Position numbers and translations under genes: made by a program. From positions 1 through 11,113 of the forward strand of contig DASRKB010000086.1 in NCBI GenBank assembly GCA_035649175.1: a DNA stretch of 11,113 nucleotides, read 5' to 3'. Source of the DNA: SCGC-AG-212-J23 sp035649175 (GTDB lineage: Bacteria; Pseudomonadota; Gammaproteobacteria; Burkholderiales; SG8-39). The notes below the pieces were generated by a model that saw only the letters and a list, made by a program, of their open reading frames with translations, had not been told where the DNA came from and did not search any database. This document shows, one piece after another, positions 1-5,914 of the stretch. Every line of letters starts with the position of its first letter. The first letter of the stretch is position 1.

Positions 1-42
1 CGCGAAGCTCGCGGCTGCTAGTAGTGCCTTGCTGCTTTTCAT
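1..42 (-). CDS. N-terminus of an exported protein, cut by the window edge
   Basis: Only 14 codons are visible, reading MKSSKALLAAASFA. A positively charged start followed by an Ala/Leu-rich hydrophobic run is the beginning of a Sec signal peptide, so the product is probably periplasmic, outer-membrane or secreted. The ATG at 42-40 is preceded by a good Shine-Dalgarno sequence, GGGAG (minus strand, 52-48), with a 5-nt gap, which makes the start convincing although the body of the gene lies outside the window. The gene reads the same way as the porin remnant upstream of it. The function cannot be told from what is present. Confidence 0.6.
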   Translation of the reverse strand, partial: MKSSKALLAAASFA

Positions 43-73
43 TGAAACTCCCATACGATTTCTCGACCTGATG

Positions 74-96
74 GGCCGCCGAGCACTCCGGCGGCC
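74..96. repeat. GC-rich hairpin in the leader of the edge gene
   Basis: GGCCGCCG (74-81) and CGGCGGCC (89-96) form a perfect 8-bp stem around the 7-nt loop AGCACTC. No T-run follows on either strand, so it is not a classical intrinsic terminator. It lies 32-54 nt upstream of the start codon at 42 and could be a leader structure, or the worn terminator of something upstream. The fold is visible in the sequence; any role is a guess. Confidence 0.35.
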
Positions 97-192
97 GGCA
101 CGGTTGTGTCGATTTCAACGTGTCGCGCAAGACAGTACAGCAGCGCTGCGACCGCTCGCCGTGCTTTTGTAGAAAGGGGCTCGTACGTCAAT

Positions 193-215
193 TGTTGCGT
201 TGCGCAATTGCAACA
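193..215. promoter_or_regulatory. Candidate operator (TGTTGC/GCAACA inverted repeat)
   Basis: TGTTGC (193-198) and GCAACA (210-215) are inverted arms around an 11-nt core that contains the palindrome TTGCGCAA (200-207). The stretch is AT-richer than its surroundings. It lies about 150 nt upstream of the exported-protein start at 42 and downstream of the porin remnant, where a promoter or operator for the edge gene would be expected. The layered TTGC/GCAA symmetry resembles a DNA-binding site for a dimeric repressor. No specific regulator can be named. Confidence 0.3.
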
Positions 216-263
216 GGCGGACCCTGGCTGACACGGACCTGACGGGTAAGGAGCGCCGAGAAA

Positions 264-496
264 TCAGTAGATCAGATACCGGGCGCTGATCTGCAGGCTC
301 AGCGCTGCAGCGGCTCGAGCGTGCCGCCCGCGTCGAATACCGCGCCGATGCTGCTCAGGCCGTCGTTGAAGTAGCGGCTGATGCCCTCGCCTCGGTTCCA
401 TTGCGCGAGCAGGCGATCGTCTTCGCCGACCTGCAGGCCGGCCGACAGGCTGAGGCCCTTGCCCGAGACGCGCCGGCGAAGCGCACTGCCGACGGT
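264..496 (-). pseudogene. Remnant of a DcaP-like outer-membrane porin gene
   Basis: Minus-strand translation of about 463-302 gives GLSLSAGLQVGEDDRLLAQW, then residues including GEGISRYFNDG and IGAVFDAGGTLEPL. This is the pattern of a late barrel strand and loop in DcaP-like porins. That frame stops at 301-299. A second frame then supplies a typical barrel terminus, LSLQISARYLIY, ending in Tyr at 267 with a TGA at 266-264. The segment that should link the two, a further set of strands, is missing, and the junction carries repeated CTGCAG. No start codon or N-terminal region exists upstream, because the antiporter gene occupies that DNA. The remnant is about 75 codons against a family length of several hundred residues. 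The family assignment is by pattern recognition only. Confidence 0.5.
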
Positions 497-545
497 AATC
501 TCGATTAGTATCGCTCGCCCTCGCGCTTTCCGGAGAACGCCAACG

Positions 546-1631
546 ATGAGCCGGATCCTGCAGGAACTGAAGCACAAGCCCATCTTCTGGCTGCTGGCGC
601 TGGCACCAGTCGTGATCGTCGCCGGACACGCGGTGCCACAGAAGCACACGCTGCTCTTCGTCCTGTCAGTGGTGGCGATCGTGCCGCTCGCCGCGTTGCT
701 CAGCCACGCCACCGAATCGGTGGCCGCCAAGACCGGCGACACCGTCGGCGGCCTGCTGAACGCGAGCCTCGGCAACCTGACTGAGCTGGTCATCGCGCTG
801 ACCGCGCTGCGGCTGGGGATGATCGACCTGGTCAAGGCGTCGATCGCGGGGGCGGTCGTCGCCAACCTGCTGTTCATGCTCGGCGCGTCGTTCCTGCTCG
901 GCGGTCTGCGCCATCACGTGCAGGAGTACAATCCCGCCGCCGCGCGCCTGCAGGTCGCTATGCTGCTGCTCGGCACCGTGACGCTGCTCGTGCCCTCCGC
1001 GCTCGCGGACGCCGGGCATCTGCGCGAGACGGGTTACCTGCAGGAGCTGAGCGTCGGGCTGTCGATCCTGCTCATCGCGAGCTACGCCCTGGGGCTCTTC
1101 TTCTCCCTCGGCACGCACCGGGACGTGTTCGGCAGCAAGGCGCACCAGGACGTGGACGAGACGCCCTGGCCGATGCCGGTCGCCCTCGGCGCGCTCGCGG
1201 TGGCCACGGTGCTGATCGCGATGGTGAGCCACGTCTTCGTCAATTCGGTGCAGCACGCGGCCGAGCAGCTCGGCATGTCGCCAGCCTTCGTCGGCTTCGT
1301 GGTCGTGGCGCTGGTCGGCGGCGCCGCGGAGTCCGTCACCGCGTTCGCGGCGGCGCGCAAGAACCGCCTCGACATGAGCGTAGGCATCGCTATCGGCAGC
1401 GCTACCCAGATCGCGTTGTTCGTCGCGCCGGTGCTCGTGCTCGCCAGCCACTTCATCGGGCCGGCGCCGATGGACCTCGCCTTCGGCAGCGCTCAGGTGG
1501 TGGCGGTGTTCATCGCCATGTTCACCGTCTCGATGCTGGCGAATTCCGGAAGGTCCGGCTGGTACACCGGCGTGCAGCTTCTCGCCGTGTACCTGGTGTT
1601 CGCGATCACGCTCTACCTGCTGCCGTCCTAG
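546..1631 (+). CDS. cax: Calcium/proton antiporter, CAX family
   Basis: This 361-residue integral inner-membrane protein has about ten to eleven hydrophobic segments in two homologous halves, as in the Ca2+:cation antiporter superfamily. It should export Ca2+ (or a similar divalent cation) in exchange for H+. The first alpha repeat has GNLTELVIAL (residues 76-85; Asn77 and Glu80 would line the ion site). The second has GGAAESVTAF (258-267; Glu262) followed by KNRLDMSVGIAIGSATQIALF, with an acidic linker near 200-206 between the halves. The start at 546 is chosen because GGAG (532-535) lies 10 nt upstream and MSRILQEL begins the family-like N-terminus; the open frame back to 381 is low-complexity Arg/Pro sequence over the porin remnant. 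The second motif reads GGAAES where many CAX proteins have GNAAEH. The gene stands alone and ends in a palindromic repeat. Confidence 0.88.
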   Translation: MSRILQELKHKPIFWLLALAPVVIVAGHAVPQKHTLLFVLSVVAIVPLAALLSHATESVAAKTGDTVGGLLNASLGNLTELVIALTALRLGMIDLVKASIAGAVVANLLFMLGASFLLGGLRHHVQEYNPAAARLQVAMLLLGTVTLLVPSALADAGHLRETGYLQELSVGLSILLIASYALGLFFSLGTHRDVFGSKAHQDVDETPWPMPVALGALAVATVLIAMVSHVFVNSVQHAAEQLGMSPAFVGFVVVALVGGAAESVTAFAAARKNRLDMSVGIAIGSATQIALFVAPVLVLASHFIGPAPMDLAFGSAQVVAVFIAMFTVSMLANSGRSGWYTGVQLLAVYLVFAITLYLLPS

Positions 1632-1732
1632 AGAAAATCTGGAGAAGTCGTCCCCGCGAGAACCGACGCGAAATTTTCTCTTGAAATACATGGGTCCCCG
1701 CCTGCGCGGGGACGACAGTCCAGCGCTTTCTC
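1631..1732. repeat. Palindromic REP-doublet or MITE-like repeat between convergent genes
   Basis: The 12-bp arms GTCGTCCCCGCG (1647-1658) and CGCGGGGACGAC (1705-1716) are perfect inverted copies. The symmetry continues outward imperfectly: GAGAAA..CTGGA on the left (from 1631) matches TCCAG...TTTCTC on the right (to 1732), giving arms of about 28 bp. Inside the right half, GTCCCCGC-CTGC-GCGGGGAC (1694-1713) is a complete hairpin. A further pair, GAGAAAAT (1631-1638) and ATTTTCTC (1673-1680), nests within. The left half lacks the second hairpin arm, so it reads as one full and one worn REP unit head to head. The element lies between the convergent antiporter and SDR genes, starts at the antiporter stop codon and could end transcription from both sides. 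Confidence 0.75.
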
Positions 1733-1741
1733 AGAATCTCC

Positions 1742-2518
1742 CTAGGTAGCGCGCGTTGCGCCGCCGTCGATCGCGATGGTGACGCCCGTCACGTAGCTGT
1801 TGCGCTCGGAGGCGAGGAACGCGATGAGCGGCGCGATCTCCTCGGGAAGCGCGAAGCGACCGATGGGAATGTCGCGCAGGAACTCGTCTCGCGCCTCGCT
1901 TTCTGAGACGCCGGTCATCTGCGCCTTCGCGCGCACCATGTAGTCGAGGCGCCGCGTCTCCATCGGGCAGGGGCTTACGCCGTTCACCAGGATGCCGTAG
2001 CGCACGACGTCGTCGGCGAGTGCCTTGGTGAAGTTGATGAGGCCGGCGTTCGCCACGCCCGCGGGCATCGCCTGCGTGTCGGGCTGGCGCCCGCGGTGGC
2101 CGATGACGTTGACGATCCGGCCCCAGCGGCAGCGGCGCATGTGTGGCACGACCTCGCGGCAGGAGCGCACGATGCCGTAGAGCTTGAGCTCGAGGCTCTC
2201 GCGCCAGTCGTCGTCCGAAAGATCGAGGAAGTCCCCCGACTTCGCCGCGCCGATGCTGTTCACCAGGATGTCGATGCGGCCCATGCGCGCAAGCGTCTCC
2301 TCGACCATGCGCCGGATGTCCTCCGGACGCGTGCAATCCGCCTGCACAGCCAAGGTTTCGTGGCCGATCTCCGCCGCAGCCTCTGTAAGCGCTGGCGCCC
2401 CACGCGCGGCGATCGCCACCCGGCAGCCTTCCGCGGCAAGCGCGAGCGCCGCCGCCTTGCCGATGCCCATGCTACCGCCCGTGACGAGGGCGCACCTTCC
2501 CGCGAGGCCGAGATCCAT
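1742..2518 (-). CDS. Atypical short-chain dehydrogenase/reductase lacking the catalytic tetrad
   Basis: This cytosolic protein of 258 residues has a full SDR Rossmann fold. It shows the nucleotide-binding TGGSMGIG (13-20), the acidic D61 after beta-3, NSIG (87-90) in place of NNAG, and the C-terminal SYVTGVTIAIDGG (241-253). The catalytic residues do not align: Asn is Lys112 (ELKLYG), Ser is Gly140 (NVIG), Tyr is Ala153 and Lys is Asn157 (AGVANAGL). The segment GRQPDTQAMPAGVANAGL recalls a known SDR branch with G..P....aG..NAaL in place of YxxxK, so this is more likely subfamily divergence than decay. The ATG at 2518 is the first possible start (TAA in frame 15 nt upstream) and has no clear Shine-Dalgarno sequence. 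It lies 58 nt downstream of the thiolase gene and is probably co-transcribed with it. The substrate is unknown. Confidence 0.85.
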   Translation of the reverse strand: MDLGLAGRCALVTGGSMGIGKAAALALAAEGCRVAIAARGAPALTEAAAEIGHETLAVQADCTRPEDIRRMVEETLARMGRIDILVNSIGAAKSGDFLDLSDDDWRESLELKLYGIVRSCREVVPHMRRCRWGRIVNVIGHRGRQPDTQAMPAGVANAGLINFTKALADDVVRYGILVNGVSPCPMETRRLDYMVRAKAQMTGVSESEARDEFLRDIPIGRFALPEEIAPLIAFLASERNSYVTGVTIAIDGGATRAT

Positions 2519-2546
2519 GCGACCGGCAGATTACTACGGAAGCCTC

Positions 2547-2558
2547 CCCGCTAGCGGG
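2547..2558. repeat. 12-bp perfect palindrome in the thiolase-SDR gap
   Basis: CCCGCTAGCGGG is a perfect palindrome inside the 58-nt gap between the thiolase stop and the SDR start. As RNA its tight loop would make only a small hairpin, and no T-run follows. It may slow or partly stop transcription into the SDR gene, or it may be a protein site. Nothing else in the gap supports a separate promoter. Confidence 0.3.
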
Positions 2559-2576
2559 CCGGCGGCATCGATCGAA

Positions 2577-3761
2577 TCACAGCAACTCCAGCGCGAGCGC
2601 GATACCCTGCCCGCCGCCGATGCACAGTGTCACGACGCCACGCTTCAGATCGTCGCGCTTCATCGAATGCAGCAGGCGCGTGGTCAGCACGGCGCCAGTG
2701 GCGCCAATCGCGTGGCCATGCGCGATGGCGCCGCCCTCGACGTTGACGATGTCCTCGCTCAATCCGAGCTCTCGCAGGCAGGCGAGCGCGATCGCGGCGA
2801 AGGCCTCATTGATCTCGATGCGCTGAACGTCCGTCGTTTTCCAGCCGGCGCGCTCGAGCGCCTGGCGCACCGCCGGTACCGGACCAATTCCGAACATGCC
2901 GGGTTCGACGGCCGCGACGCCGTAGGAGACGAGGCGCGCCATCGGCGCGAGCCCCTTCCTCTCCGCCCAGCCGCGCTCGGCTACGAGCATGGCGGCCGCG
3001 CCGCTATTCAGCCCCGGGGCGTTCCCCGCGGTCACGGTACCGTCCTTGCGGAACGCGGGCTTCAGCTTGGCGAGGCTGTCCTGCGTCGTATCGGGGCGGT
3101 TGTGCTCATCGCGCCCGAAGATCTCGAGTCCCTTCCGCCCCTTGATCTCGACTCCGGCGATCTCCTGGTCGAACTTGCCGGCGGCCTGCGCCGCCGAGAA
3201 TCGTTGCTGCGAGCGCGCCGCCCAGCGGTCCTGATCTGCGCGCGCAATGCCATATCTCGCGACGAGGTCCTCCGTGTGCCAGCCGGAATGCTGGCCGGAG
3301 AACGCGTCGTTCAAACCGTCGCACAGCATGCTGTCGAACATAGTGGCGTCGCCCATTCGGTACCCCCAACGGCCGCCGGCGACGAGGTACGGCGCCATGT
3401 CCATGTTTTCCATGCCGCCGGCGATGGTGCAGCTCGCATTGCCGGCGAGGATCTCGAGCGCGGCGCTCGCGATCGCCTGCGCGCCAGAGCCGCACACGCG
3501 GTTCACCGTCATGGCGGGCACGCTGACCGGAACGCCGGCGCCGATCGCCGCTTGCCGCGCTGGATTCATGCGGGCTCCCGCCTGGATGACGTGACCCATC
3601 ACGACGGTGTCGATGTCGGTCGCCGGGAGCTTCGACCGGCGTAGCGCCTCCGCAATGACCGCGGAGCCGAGCTTTGTCGCCGGAATCGCCTTGAGCGAGC
3701 CGCCATATGTGCCGATGGCGGTTCGAACCGGATGGCAGAGAACGACTTGAGCATTGGGCAT
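2577..3761 (-). CDS. Thiolase family acyl-CoA acetyltransferase
   Basis: The product is 394 residues, the usual length for a tetrameric degradative or biosynthetic thiolase. It has the nucleophilic Cys90 in NRVCGSGAQA, the GGMENM turn (115-120), the NEAF motif (318-321), His350 in GGAIAHGHAIGATG and the C-terminal acid/base Cys380 in CIGGGQG. It should cleave or form 3-ketoacyl-CoA (or acetoacetyl-CoA) in the cytosol. Two conserved patches differ: the GHP motif reads GHA (349-351), and GNASGIND reads GNAPGLNS (247-253). An ATG at 3761 is used because GAGGA (3771-3767) lies 5 nt upstream and MPNAQVVL matches thiolase N-termini; an in-frame ATG 33 nt further up would add 11 unlikely residues. 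The gene is upstream of the SDR and has an FNR-type box in its promoter. The exact substrate is unassigned. Confidence 0.92.
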   Translation of the reverse strand: MPNAQVVLCHPVRTAIGTYGGSLKAIPATKLGSAVIAEALRRSKLPATDIDTVVMGHVIQAGARMNPARQAAIGAGVPVSVPAMTVNRVCGSGAQAIASAALEILAGNASCTIAGGMENMDMAPYLVAGGRWGYRMGDATMFDSMLCDGLNDAFSGQHSGWHTEDLVARYGIARADQDRWAARSQQRFSAAQAAGKFDQEIAGVEIKGRKGLEIFGRDEHNRPDTTQDSLAKLKPAFRKDGTVTAGNAPGLNSGAAAMLVAERGWAERKGLAPMARLVSYGVAAVEPGMFGIGPVPAVRQALERAGWKTTDVQRIEINEAFAAIALACLRELGLSEDIVNVEGGAIAHGHAIGATGAVLTTRLLHSMKRDDLKRGVVTLCIGGGQGIALALELL

Positions 3762-3818
3762 GGTATTCCTCGGAGCGAATGAACTCCCGCACACTTTGCC
3801 GCAGGTTTGCTTCTGCTG

Positions 3819-3834
3819 GTTGACCTAAGTCAAC
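3819..3834 (-). promoter_or_regulatory. Candidate FNR/ANR-type box before the thiolase gene
   Basis: GTTGACCTAAGTCAAC is a perfect inverted repeat (6-bp arms, 4-nt spacer) and fits the CRP/FNR-family pattern TTGAY-N4-RTCAA, where classical FNR/ANR prefer TTGAT-N4-ATCAA. Its centre is 3826.5. A class II promoter would place +1 near 3785-3786 and a -10 near 3793-3798, where the minus strand reads CAAAGT, a weak match. That leaves a leader of about 25 nt containing the GAGGA ribosome site. The TTGAC/GTCAA half-sites could also suit a DNR/NNR or FixK relative. Confidence 0.5.
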
Positions 3835-3900
3835 TCAAGTCATCGTGCAACCTGGCAAACAGGCGGTGCTTTCGTTCTTCAAGGTCGAGCTGAACGCGGC

Positions 3901-5178
3901 TCAGAAATAGTAGCGCAGCCTCAGCTCGACGCGCGCGTCGACCGGCTTCTCACCGTACTCGGTCAGCCGCTCGCCGCGGTTCGCCGCCGCGCGCAGGCGC
4001 AGCTCGACATCCTTGAAGCCGGCGTACAGCAGCTCCCCCACGAGCGAGTAGCTGCCGTCGTCGAGGTTGACGATGGTGGTGACGGCCGGCGTGAAGTAGA
4101 GGATGTCGAACGGCTCCTTCTGGCTCGCACGTACGTACAGGTAGCGCCGCATCAGGTTGGGCCGCGCGTAGCCGGCCTGCGCGGCGCTGCGCAGCACCGG
4201 CGAGAGCGCGCCGAGATCCGCCCCGGCGTGCGCCGTTTCGTAGAAGTCGCGCCCCTGGGCTTCGCTGTAGCCGGTGCCGTTGCGGTAGTACTCGACGATC
4301 CACGTGGTCTCGCGCTCGGTGAGGTAGCGCAGGCCCAGGAGGTAGCTCGTCGCATCGCGCGGCGGGGCGAGAGCAAGGCTGCCTGCCTCGAGCAGCGGCT
4401 GCTCGAAATCTCGGATGCGGGCCCATTCGCCATGCAGCTCGAGATTGGTGCCGAAGTTGCGCGATATGTCGAAGCCGAAGTGCGCGCTGCGGCTGCCCTC
4501 TCCCAGCCAGAGGAGATCGATGTCGGTGTCGCGGTAGAGGAGCGTGAGCTTCGCAGCCGGGTTCCAATGGTCCTCGGCGCCGAAATCGCCGTTCAGGCCG
4601 GCTTCGGTGGGCACGACGAGCGGCGTGAACGACCAGTTCTGCAGGGCGCCGCCATGGCTGCGCACGAAGGTCCCCGAGAGCGCGATGAAACCCTCGCGCG
4701 CGAGCTCCGGGTCCTCCGGGTCCTTGGGGCGCTCGAGGAAGCCGACGGGGTTCCAGGCGTAGCCCTTGCCCCAGCGCTGCGTCTTCTTGCCGGCTTCCCA
4801 GCTCGTCCCGGGCGAGGCCTGCCACGTGGCGAAGGCTTCGTAGAGCGTCGCCTCGTGCTCGGAGCCGCGCACCTCGTCCAGGTATTCGCCATGCGCCAGG
4901 AACTGCGCGCGCAGCGCGTCGCGACGCACGGTGCCCCAGAGCTCCGCGGCGGCGATGCCGCGGTCGTTGTACTTCTCGGTGACGCCGGGGAACTGCAGCG
5001 GAAACAGCGCCGCGCCGCGGTCCAGGCGCTGGCGCTCCGCGCGGCCCTCCACGAAGCCGCCGAGCTCGTAGGGCTTCTTCTCGAACTGCGAGACATCGAA
5101 CTCGAAGCGCTCCTCGTTCTGGCCGAGCGCCACTGACCCCCAGGCGACCAATAGGAGAAACGGCCAGGCTCGCCGCAC
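3901..5178 (-). CDS. Outer-membrane beta-barrel, last gene of the ABC/LolA-like operon
   Basis: The product is 425 residues, with a signal peptide (about 1-19, ending SVALG) and many alternating amphipathic strands joined by acidic or aromatic turns. The C-terminus VELRLRYYF ends in Phe, the recognition signal for BAM-assembled barrels. A conserved-looking stretch near 130-160 (GKKTQRWGKGYAWNPVGFLE) recalls uncharacterised barrels of the DUF1302 or porin type; I do not recognise an exact family. It starts at GTG (5178), the most upstream start in its frame, 4 nt after the LolA-like stop and without a clear Shine-Dalgarno sequence, so translation is probably coupled. Its position last in an ATPase-permease-periplasmic carrier operon suggests it is the outer-membrane acceptor or exit. 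A plain porin-like role is the alternative. Confidence 0.8.
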   Translation of the reverse strand: MRRAWPFLLLVAWGSVALGQNEERFEFDVSQFEKKPYELGGFVEGRAERQRLDRGAALFPLQFPGVTEKYNDRGIAAAELWGTVRRDALRAQFLAHGEYLDEVRGSEHEATLYEAFATWQASPGTSWEAGKKTQRWGKGYAWNPVGFLERPKDPEDPELAREGFIALSGTFVRSHGGALQNWSFTPLVVPTEAGLNGDFGAEDHWNPAAKLTLLYRDTDIDLLWLGEGSRSAHFGFDISRNFGTNLELHGEWARIRDFEQPLLEAGSLALAPPRDATSYLLGLRYLTERETTWIVEYYRNGTGYSEAQGRDFYETAHAGADLGALSPVLRSAAQAGYARPNLMRRYLYVRASQKEPFDILYFTPAVTTIVNLDDGSYSLVGELLYAGFKDVELRLRAAANRGERLTEYGEKPVDARVELRLRYYF

Positions 5179-5182
5179 GCGG

Positions 5183-5914
5183 CTAGCGCAGCTCGCTCGC
5201 GCGCGGCAGGTAGTCGAGCGTGAACACCTCGTCCGGGAGCGCGCGCGCTTTGATGCTGCCGTAGAGCATCAGCGACTTGTAGCCCTTGTAGAGCGGGCTG
5301 TCGGTCTCCATCGTCGCCGGGCGCTTCAGCCCGCCGCCGAAATCCTTCAGGTCCTTGAAGCGCAGCGTCTTGATGAGCAGGCCGCTCGCGGCGTAGCACT
5401 CGATCTCGGTGGGCGTGAGGCTCGCGCGGTCCACGCGCATCTTCAGCCGGTCGTAGGCCACCGCGCCGCTCCGCGCCTTCAGCTCGAGAACGTAGGTCTT
5501 CCCCTCCTCGGTCGCCTTTTCTACCCCGTACTCGACGCTGTAGTCGAGATTCAGGATGTCCGCGTTGTTGAATACGCCGCCCACCACGGACTGGAGGCTC
5601 GTAATGCGGATGGGCTTGCCCACGCTCGGGATGTAGAGCCACATGTTGTCGCCCAGGCGCAACGTGGCGCGGCCCTTGTCGCTCGGCGGGTCGAGGAAGA
5701 GGGCCACCATCCTGTCGCGCCCCTTCTTCACGGAGAACAGCACGAACTCCTTCTTCCTGCCGTCGGGCTCGATGTTGACGAGCTTGCGGTACATCTCGTA
5801 AGACTCGGGATTGAGCTTGCGGTCCACCTGGCGCAGGATCGCCTCGCCGTCGAGCGCCCACGCGAAGGGCGGGACCAGGAAGAAGACAAGAAAGAGAACG
5901 ATGGGTCTAGACAT
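5183..5914 (-). CDS. LolA-like periplasmic carrier (outer membrane lipoprotein-sorting protein family)
   Basis: This is a 243-residue protein with a clear signal peptide: MSRP, a hydrophobic core, then cleavage after FAWA at residue 20. There is no lipobox Cys, so it should be soluble in the periplasm. The mature part is rich in beta strands and carries hallmarks of the LolA-like PF17131 type: DPPSDKGRATLRLGDNMWLY (75-94), IPSVGKPIRIT (95-105) and GGVFNNADI (112-120). Relatives form an open beta-barrel half-pipe that holds acyl chains. It starts inside the permease gene (ATGTCTAG overlap, 8 nt), with no obvious Shine-Dalgarno sequence and probably by reinitiation. It likely takes a lipidic substrate from the ABC complex to the barrel protein encoded next. 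The family is named for sequence likeness; true lipoprotein sorting has not been shown by this sequence. Confidence 0.85.
   Translation of the reverse strand: MSRPIVLFLVFFLVPPFAWALDGEAILRQVDRKLNPESYEMYRKLVNIEPDGRKKEFVLFSVKKGRDRMVALFLDPPSDKGRATLRLGDNMWLYIPSVGKPIRITSLQSVVGGVFNNADILNLDYSVEYGVEKATEEGKTYVLELKARSGAVAYDRLKMRVDRASLTPTEIECYAASGLLIKTLRFKDLKDFGGGLKRPATMETDSPLYKGYKSLMLYGSIKARALPDEVFTLDYLPRASELR

Noticed and set aside
500..515. TAGTAT (506-511) as a -10 for the antiporter gene
   Set aside because: Four of six bases match, but no -35 is present at a suitable distance.
381..545. Longer start for the antiporter, adding 55 residues
   Set aside because: The extension is Arg/Pro/Ser-rich, has no family match, overlaps the porin remnant, and the ribosome site lies before 546.
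666..1691. Minus-strand frame of 341 codons opposite the antiporter gene
   Set aside because: Its composition is dominated by Arg, Gly, His and Asp, and the opposite strand encodes a textbook CAX protein.
2184..3644. Long plus-strand frame (486 codons) across the SDR and thiolase genes
   Set aside because: Low-complexity Arg/Ala/Gly composition opposite two well-recognised enzymes, with no ribosome site. It is an antisense shadow.
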